Assembly: GCA_003151155.1 (NCBI GenBank)
Contig: PLWX01000256.1
Location: 22,347 to 86,346 of the forward strand
From: Acidobacteriaceae bacterium
Lineage (GTDB): Bacteria > Acidobacteriota > Terriglobia > Terriglobales > Acidobacteriaceae
Reading direction: 5' to 3'
Length of the DNA stretch: 64,000 bases
Part shown: positions 59,846 to 64,000 of the stretch, piece after piece
Layout of the letters: every line of letters starts with the position of its first letter
Position numbering within the stretch: position 1 is the stretch's first letter
Program-made: the position numbers and the translations under genes
The notes under the pieces: model-generated
What the model saw: only the letters and a program-made list of their open reading frames with translations
What the model was told of the DNA's origin: nothing
Databases searched by the model: none

Positions 59846-60241
59846 TCAGGACTTCGGGTTTGGGAATTCTTCTACGTGCATCTCTCCCTTGCGCCCGAAG
59901 TAGACCACCTTCCGTCCCATTAGAAATGCCCAGTAACTGATGACGCCTGCTGCGGTGGCTCGCTTCACGAATTCCGGATATCGAACTCGGTCGGCCTGCG
60001 CCCCGCGTATTGCAGCAACCAGGTCCGCCGCGGAGTAGTGCTCATTCACGAATTCGCGGGACAAAATCATCTTCTCCCGATGCGTGCTGCCGTCCTTCAT
60101 GTAGAACGTCTCATCCGCAGAAGCGAAATCGACAAAATACGACTCGACTCCTGCTTCGGAGAGACGACTAACGACCTCCGGAAAAGTTAGTTTGCCCGAC
60201 TGCGTCGCTGTCATTACGTCGTGAAGTTCTTTGCTATCCAT
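59846..60241 (-). CDS. DUF1398 (YbcV-like) protein
   Basis: The track's start at 60484 is antisense read-through; ATG 60241 follows TCAGGAGC and gives 131 residues: MDSKELHDVMTATQSGKLTFPEVVSRLSEAGVESYFVDFASADETFYMKDGSTHREKMILSREFVNEHYSAADLVAAIRGAQADRVRYPEFVKRATAAGVISYWAFLMGRKVVYFGRKGEMHVEEF. This is DUF1398/YbcV. Function unknown in all members I know; not membrane-bound. Not obviously linked to the neighbours. Confidence 0.85.
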   Translation of the reverse strand: MDSKELHDVMTATQSGKLTFPEVVSRLSEAGVESYFVDFASADETFYMKDGSTHREKMILSREFVNEHYSAADLVAAIRGAQADRVRYPEFVKRATAAGVISYWAFLMGRKVVYFGRKGEMHVEEFPNPKS

Positions 60242-60353
60242 CGGATTAGCTCCTGAAGCAATGATCTCGCAGGTCGCAATAGGAATGGTGCGGTAGGATG
60301 AAGACTGGTGGTAGCTATTCGGCGGCTGAGGGAAACTTAAGGTTGGGCGATGT

Positions 60354-60929
60354 TTATCCGACCTGCCGCAGCCGGTACTTCCGGACCGCGTGATGTTCGC
60401 CGTGCACGGCTTCGATGTAAACCGCGGCGCTCTCCAGGGATTCTTCCTTGGCTTCCACCCGGGTCTCAGCCGTTCCGGCTTCATCGGTCACGAGCTTAGT
60501 AAAGATCGGTTCTTCGTTCGGCAGGACGACCTTGCTTACGAGGGTCGCTCCACTCACCGGTGCTCCGGCGAGTGAGACCTGGAAGCGCAACACCACCGCG
60601 CCCTCCTGCACCACCGAATGCGCGTTGCTCCACGCTACGGAGAAACCGTTGCTCGGGATGCCATAGGTCTCGTGCAGCACGTCCGCCACCCGGCCTTCGC
60701 GCACGGCTTCGACTACGCCCTTGTGCTGGGCCTTGAGCATCTCGTGCATCTTGTCGTCGGAAAAATCAGGCTGGCTGGCGTGCTCGGCGTAAGGGGTCGC
60801 TTTCTTGCCGATGCAGCGGCCGCGGACGAAAACCTGGGTTTGCAGGTGCTGGTCGTGCTTACGGGCTTCGCTCTGGACGTGATACACCGTCCCCTTGAAC
60901 TTGACGTCCGTATTGAAGCCGAAAATCAT
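60354..60929 (-). CDS. conserved hypothetical protein with Ig-like C-terminus
   Basis: ATG 60929 (MIFGFNTDVKFKGTVYHVQSEARKHDQHLQTQVFVRGRCIGKKATPYAEHA) gives 191 residues, better than the track's 60980. N-terminal domain is a short beta unit; the linker HEMLKAQHKGVVEAVREGRV is helical; the C-terminus (VVLRFQVSLAGAPVSGATLVSKVVLPNEEPIFTKLVTDEAGTAETRVEAKEESLESAAVYIEAV) looks like an Ig/carboxypeptidase-regulatory fold. Cytoplasmic by lack of signal. Conserved in acidobacteria as I recall; function unknown. Confidence 0.7.
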   Translation of the reverse strand: MIFGFNTDVKFKGTVYHVQSEARKHDQHLQTQVFVRGRCIGKKATPYAEHASQPDFSDDKMHEMLKAQHKGVVEAVREGRVADVLHETYGIPSNGFSVAWSNAHSVVQEGAVVLRFQVSLAGAPVSGATLVSKVVLPNEEPIFTKLVTDEAGTAETRVEAKEESLESAAVYIEAVHGEHHAVRKYRLRQVG

Positions 60930-60986
60930 GGCAAACCTGCAATCACCGCGGGGGATGGGACTGAATTCCAAGCGGGTCACTTACGA

Positions 60987-61020
60987 GCATTTTGCTTAAT
61001 GCGCAACATTAACAAAATGC
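60987..61020. promoter_or_regulatory. long inverted repeat between 60929 and nuoA
   Basis: GCATTTTG-c-TTAATG-cgcaa-CATTAA-CAAAATGC: 14 paired bases with a single bulged C. It lies between the divergent gene (start 60929) and the nuoA promoter (61045). Operator- or hairpin-like; either use is plausible. Confidence 0.55.
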
Positions 61021-61044
61021 TTGTGCTTAGCGGCCCCACTTTGC

Positions 61045-61074
61045 TTGACAGTGCTGTGCACCGAAAAATACACT
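61045..61074 (+). promoter_or_regulatory. promoter of the nuo operon
   Basis: TTGACA, 18-bp spacer, TACACT, about 50 bases before the nuoA ATG. The -35 is perfect; the -10 matches 4 of 6. Confidence 0.55.
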
Positions 61075-61122
61075 GAAGTGTTTACTCAGCCCTCTTGGCC
61101 GGAATTATATACAAGCGAGATC

Positions 61123-61515
61123 ATGCCGGATAACTATTTCGTCCGCTACATACCGTTACTAATTCACCTCGCCGTGGTTACCGTCATTCCCCTCGGAATG
61201 GTGGTGCTGTCGTGGTTCGTCGGCCAGCACAAATACAACAAGGCCAAAATGTCGGCTTACGAGTGCGGCATGGAGCCCATTGGGGATGCCCAGAGCCGCT
61301 TCTCGGTGAAATTTTATCTCGTCGCTATCCTGTTCATTTTGTTCGACGTAGAAGCTGTTTTCATGTATCCGTGGGCGATTATCTTCCGCGAACTGAAGAT
61401 GTTCGGCTTCTTCGAGATGCTGGTGTACGTCGGCATTGTGCTGGCCGGCTTCTTCTATATATGGAAGAAGGGCGTGCTCGACTGGAACAAGAAATTGCCG
61501 GGGGAGAGGATCTAG
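61123..61515 (+). CDS. nuoA: NADH-quinone oxidoreductase subunit A
   Basis: The track starts at 61021; ATG 61123 (MPDNYFVRYIPLLIHLAVVTVIPLGMVVLSWFVG) is right, 130 residues. Three membrane helices; signature YECGMEPIGDAQSRFSVKFYLVAILFILFDVEAVFMYPWAI. Part of the complex I membrane arm. It is followed directly by nuoC with one base between, whereas nuoB normally sits between them. Confidence 0.95.
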   Translation: MPDNYFVRYIPLLIHLAVVTVIPLGMVVLSWFVGQHKYNKAKMSAYECGMEPIGDAQSRFSVKFYLVAILFILFDVEAVFMYPWAIIFRELKMFGFFEMLVYVGIVLAGFFYIWKKGVLDWNKKLPGERI

Positions 61516-61516
61516 C

Positions 61517-62014
61517 ATGGCCCTGGAACCCGCAATCACCGACGTCGCGCAGCTGAAAGACCGTCTCGTGCTCGCCAAACTGCTTGCCTCGGACTCGATC
61601 GCAGTCGAAGCCGTCAACTTCGATCGCAACGAGCTCAGCATCTGGGTGCCTCGCGAACATCTCGTCGACGCCGTCCGGACGTTAAAAGAAGATGCGGAGC
61701 TGAAGTTTGACTTCCTCTCCGACGTCACCTGCGTGGACTGGTATCCGAGCGAGCCGCGTTTCGAACTCAGCTATCACATGCTCTCGATGTCGCGCAAAGA
61801 GCGGGTTCGCTTGAAAGTGAAATTGGGTGGCGACGACGCCCAGATCGATTCGGTTTTCTCTGTCTTCCCCTCGTGTGATTATTTCGAGCGCGAGGTTTTT
61901 GATTTGTTCGGCGTCCGCTTCCACGGGCACCCGAACCTGCTCCGCATCCTCATGCCCGAGGATTGGAAGGGTCATCCTTTGCGCAAGGATTACCCCGTCG
62001 AAGGTTATCGATAA
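61517..62014 (+). CDS. nuoC: NADH-quinone oxidoreductase subunit C
   Basis: ATG 61517 (MALEPAITDVAQL), 165 residues; the track start at 61436 overlaps nuoA. 30-kDa subunit signatures: DFLSDVTCVDWYPSEPRFELSYHMLS and SVFSVFPSCDYFEREVFDLFGVRFHGHPNLLRILMPEDWKGHPLRKDYPVEG. Peripheral arm of complex I. Only one base separates it from the nuoA stop. Confidence 0.95.
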   Translation: MALEPAITDVAQLKDRLVLAKLLASDSIAVEAVNFDRNELSIWVPREHLVDAVRTLKEDAELKFDFLSDVTCVDWYPSEPRFELSYHMLSMSRKERVRLKVKLGGDDAQIDSVFSVFPSCDYFEREVFDLFGVRFHGHPNLLRILMPEDWKGHPLRKDYPVEGYR

Positions 62015-62017
62015 ATC

Positions 62018-63223
62018 ATGGCTCACATGAATCCCACGCCGGTTTTAGAGGTCGGTCAGGACAAGACCATGGTCCTGAACATGGGCCCGCAGCACCCGTC
62101 CACGCACGGGGTGTTGCGACTCCTGCTCGAGATCGATGGCGAAACCATCGTCCGCATCATGCCCGACATCGGCTACCTGCATACCGGTATCGAGAAGACT
62201 TGCGAAGCCAAGTTCTACCAGCAGGTCGTGCCTATGACCGACCGCATCGACTATCTCTGCCCCATGACCAACAACCTGGCTTATTGCCTGGCAGTGGAAA
62301 AACTGTTGGGGCTGGAGATTCCCGAGAAGGCGCAGTGGCTGCGGGTGTTGTGCAATGAGCTGACGCGCATCAATTCGCACCTGGTTTGGCTGGGCACCGG
62401 CGCCATGGACTTGGGCGCAATGACCGTCTTCCTCTACTGCTTCCGCGAACGCGAAGAGCTGTTGAAGCTATTTGAGGCCGTTTCCGGGCAGCGGATGATG
62501 ACGTCATACTTCCGCATCGGCGGCGTCTCGCTGGAACCGCCGATAGGATGGCTGCAGCAAGTCAAGAAGTTTGCTGACAGCTTCCCGTCGAAGATGGATG
62601 AGTACGAAGGGCTGCTCACGACGAACCCGATCTTCATGATGCGCACCAAGGGCGTGGCCCTGCTGACCCGTGAAGATGCGATGGCGCTGGGAGCCTCCGG
62701 GCCAACTCTGCGTGGCAGCGGCGTGGACTTCGATCTGCGCCGCGACATGCCATACTCCAGCTACGACAAATTTCAATTCAAGGTCCCGACACGCACCGAA
62801 GGCGACGTGTATGCCCGGTATCTGTGCCGAGTAGCAGAACTCCGTGAAAGCTGCAAGATCGTTCAACAGGCGCTGGCCGGCATGCCGGAAGGCCCGATTA
62901 AAGCGGACGCCCCGAAGGTTGTGCTGCCGGATCGCGAGAAGATGAAGACGCAGATGGAAGCGCTCATCTATCACTTTAAAATTGTGACCGAGGGCTTCAC
63001 GGTTCCACCGGGCGAGGTGTACTCGGCCATTGAATCGCCAAGAGGCGAGATGGGCTACTACATCGTGAGCGACGGCACGGCAAAACCGTACCGCGTGCAC
63101 ATGCGCTCGCCATCGTTCGCAAACTTACAGGTGTTACGCACCATGTGCGAAGGACAGTTGATCGCCGACGTTGTCGCTGCAATCGGCTCCATCGACATCG
63201 TGCTCGGCGACGTAGATCGATAA
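62018..63223 (+). CDS. nuoD: NADH-quinone oxidoreductase subunit D
   Basis: 401 residues, 49-kDa subunit. Signatures: MGPQHPSTHGVLRLLLEIDGE, PDIGYLHTGIEKTCEAKFYQQVVPMTDRIDYLCPMTNNLAY, RINSHLVWLGTGAMDLGA and the C-terminal YYIVSDGTAKPYRVHMRSPSFANLQVL, DIVLGDVDR. Forms the quinone site near NuoB. Starts three bases after the nuoC stop. Confidence 0.97.
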   Translation: MAHMNPTPVLEVGQDKTMVLNMGPQHPSTHGVLRLLLEIDGETIVRIMPDIGYLHTGIEKTCEAKFYQQVVPMTDRIDYLCPMTNNLAYCLAVEKLLGLEIPEKAQWLRVLCNELTRINSHLVWLGTGAMDLGAMTVFLYCFREREELLKLFEAVSGQRMMTSYFRIGGVSLEPPIGWLQQVKKFADSFPSKMDEYEGLLTTNPIFMMRTKGVALLTREDAMALGASGPTLRGSGVDFDLRRDMPYSSYDKFQFKVPTRTEGDVYARYLCRVAELRESCKIVQQALAGMPEGPIKADAPKVVLPDREKMKTQMEALIYHFKIVTEGFTVPPGEVYSAIESPRGEMGYYIVSDGTAKPYRVHMRSPSFANLQVLRTMCEGQLIADVVAAIGSIDIVLGDVDR

Positions 63224-63235
63224 AGATTCGAAACA

Positions 63236-63249
63236 GGGGCTTCAGCCCC
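63236..63249. repeat. GGGGCTTCAGCCCC palindrome inside the nuo operon
   Basis: GGGGCT-TC-AGCCCC, the same family as 58464-58613, inserted in the 42-bp gap between nuoD and nuoE. No T-tract follows, so it should not terminate the operon. Confidence 0.6.
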
Positions 63250-63265
63250 GGGGTCATCCAGAACG

Positions 63266-63748
63266 ATGAAGTTCTCCGAAAATTTGGAAAAATGGTTTAC
63301 CGAAGCGCAGGGCCACTACCCGACGAAGCGCTCTCCACTGGTTCCCTTCCTCCTCTTCGTACAAGACGAGGTCGGCTACCTGAGCGATGAGGCCATCACG
63401 GAAGTTGCCGCGCGCCTTGATCTGACGGAGCTCGAGGTTCGCAACGTCATCAGCTATTACTCGATGCTGCGCACCAAGCCAGTCGGCAAGTACAACGTGC
63501 AGGTATGCACCAACATTAGCTGCCTGCAGCGCGGCGGCGAAGAGCTCTTCGAGCACTGCAAGAAATCACTCGGCATCGGCCACAAGCAGACCACACCCGA
63601 TGGCACCTTCTCCCTGGAAGAGGTTGAGTGCATCGGCGCCTGCAGCTGGGCCCCTGCCATCCAGGTCAACTACGACTTCCATGAGAACCTGTCGCCTGAA
63701 AAAGTGGACGCCGTCCTCGAATCGTACCGCAAGCGCGAAAAACAGTAG
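63266..63748 (+). CDS. nuoE: NADH-quinone oxidoreductase subunit E
   Basis: 160 residues, 24-kDa subunit with a [2Fe-2S] thioredoxin-like fold: [20 protein letters not shown] (two Cys) and [16 protein letters not shown] (two Cys). N-terminal helical part [43 protein letters not shown]. Electron input module of complex I. Confidence 0.95.
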   Translation: MKFSENLEKWFTEAQGHYPTKRSPLVPFLLFVQDEVGYLSDEAITEVAARLDLTELEVRNVISYYSMLRTKPVGKYNVQVCTNISCLQRGGEELFEHCKKSLGIGHKQTTPDGTFSLEEVECIGACSWAPAIQVNYDFHENLSPEKVDAVLESYRKREKQ

Positions 63749-63761
63749 GACTGAGATACGA

Positions 63762-64000
63762 ATGGCAGACTTGGTTTCACATCCCGATGAGGTAAAGGTC
63801 ATCTCGAGCCGCTGGGGCAAGGGCGCGACGAACATCGACCGGTATCTCGAACTTGATGGCTACAAGGCAGTGCAGAAGGCGCTCGCCATGACCCCCGACG
63901 CCATCATCAACGAGGTGAAGACCTCGAACCTGCGCGGACGCGGCGGCGCTGGATTTCCCACGGGCATGAAGTGGTCGTTCGTTCCCAAGGAAGCCCCCAG
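63762..64000 (+). CDS. nuoF: NADH-quinone oxidoreductase subunit F (partial)
   Basis: The first 79 codons reach the right edge; not in the ORF track. ATG 63762 gives [20 protein letters not shown] and later [24 protein letters not shown], the FMN/NADH-binding signature of the 51-kDa subunit ([14 protein letters not shown]). SD-like GGACTGAGA precedes it. Confidence 0.93.
   Translation, partial: MADLVSHPDEVKVISSRWGKGATNIDRYLELDGYKAVQKALAMTPDAIINEVKTSNLRGRGGAGFPTGMKWSFVPKEAP

Noticed and set aside
1-64000. tRNA, rRNA, riboswitch or prophage features
   Set aside because: I looked for cloverleaf, TPP, cobalamin and SAM leader patterns and for phage or transposase genes and recognised none; this was by eye and short RNAs could be missed.

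Overview
The window reads as a chromosomal segment of an Acidobacteriota bacterium, most likely class Terriglobia near Koribacter. Grounds: a VWFA-related secreted protein family, small secreted and zinc-ribbon proteins of types I recognise from that group, an NtrY/NtrX-like pair with a GSFAGA loop, YXWGXW- and DUF4097-type exported proteins, and intergenic palindromes of the GGGGCTNNAGCCCC and TGGGTGCCCCACCC kinds. This placement is inference; there is no rRNA here. I saw no tRNA, rRNA, CRISPR array, prophage or intact insertion sequence. Coding is dense on both strands and mostly housekeeping.

Layout. 0-6.5 kb: partial zinc-ribbon protein, HD phosphohydrolase, a VWA protein beside a frameshifted paralogue, thioesterase-hutH, a CAP-domain protein. 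6.6-14.1 kb: RmuC, a TPR protein, then a minus-strand run XRE regulator - NfeD-like - DUF1648 membrane protein - flotillin - PspA - small exported protein, which looks like a membrane-integrity operon. 14.2-22.9 kb: secreted GH3 glycosidase, two small secreted paralogues, NtrY-NtrX kinase/regulator with a DppC-like permease, an endonuclease III-like glycosylase. 23.1-31.7 kb: type IV pilus motor genes pilB-pilT-pilC, a PilS/PilR-like pair, an M28 peptidase, a TPR protein. 32-38.9 kb: SAM hydrolase, DUF4097 repeat protein, membrane fusion protein, CorC-like protein with a DppB-like permease. 39-45.2 kb: phoH-ybeY-corC-era, RecQ. 45.3-54 kb: quinone reductase, ribosomal protein S20, exported Ig-like and YXWGXW proteins, DinB-like protein, and a corrinoid protein with a non-pyrrolysine MttB-type methyltransferase. 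54-64 kb: Nudix hydrolase, a small ORF in a structured stretch, hemerythrin-DoxX-ChrA operon, MerR regulator, a decayed thiS, DUF1398 protein, and a complex I operon start (nuoA, nuoC, nuoD, nuoE, partial nuoF) with nuoB missing.

Most notable: (i) a thiS remnant whose ancestral reading frame can be reconstructed; (ii) the XRE/NfeD/flotillin/PspA operon with an overlapping promoter-operator; (iii) a strongly translated-looking 21-codon ORF followed by a structured, terminated stretch at 55.1-55.3 kb; (iv) several consensus promoter/operator palindromes; (v) apparent single-base frameshifts in two genes; (vi) two dispersed repeat families. I did not find a clearly new defence or biosynthetic system; the best candidates for unknown biology are items (ii), (iii) and the hemerythrin-DoxX-ChrA operon.
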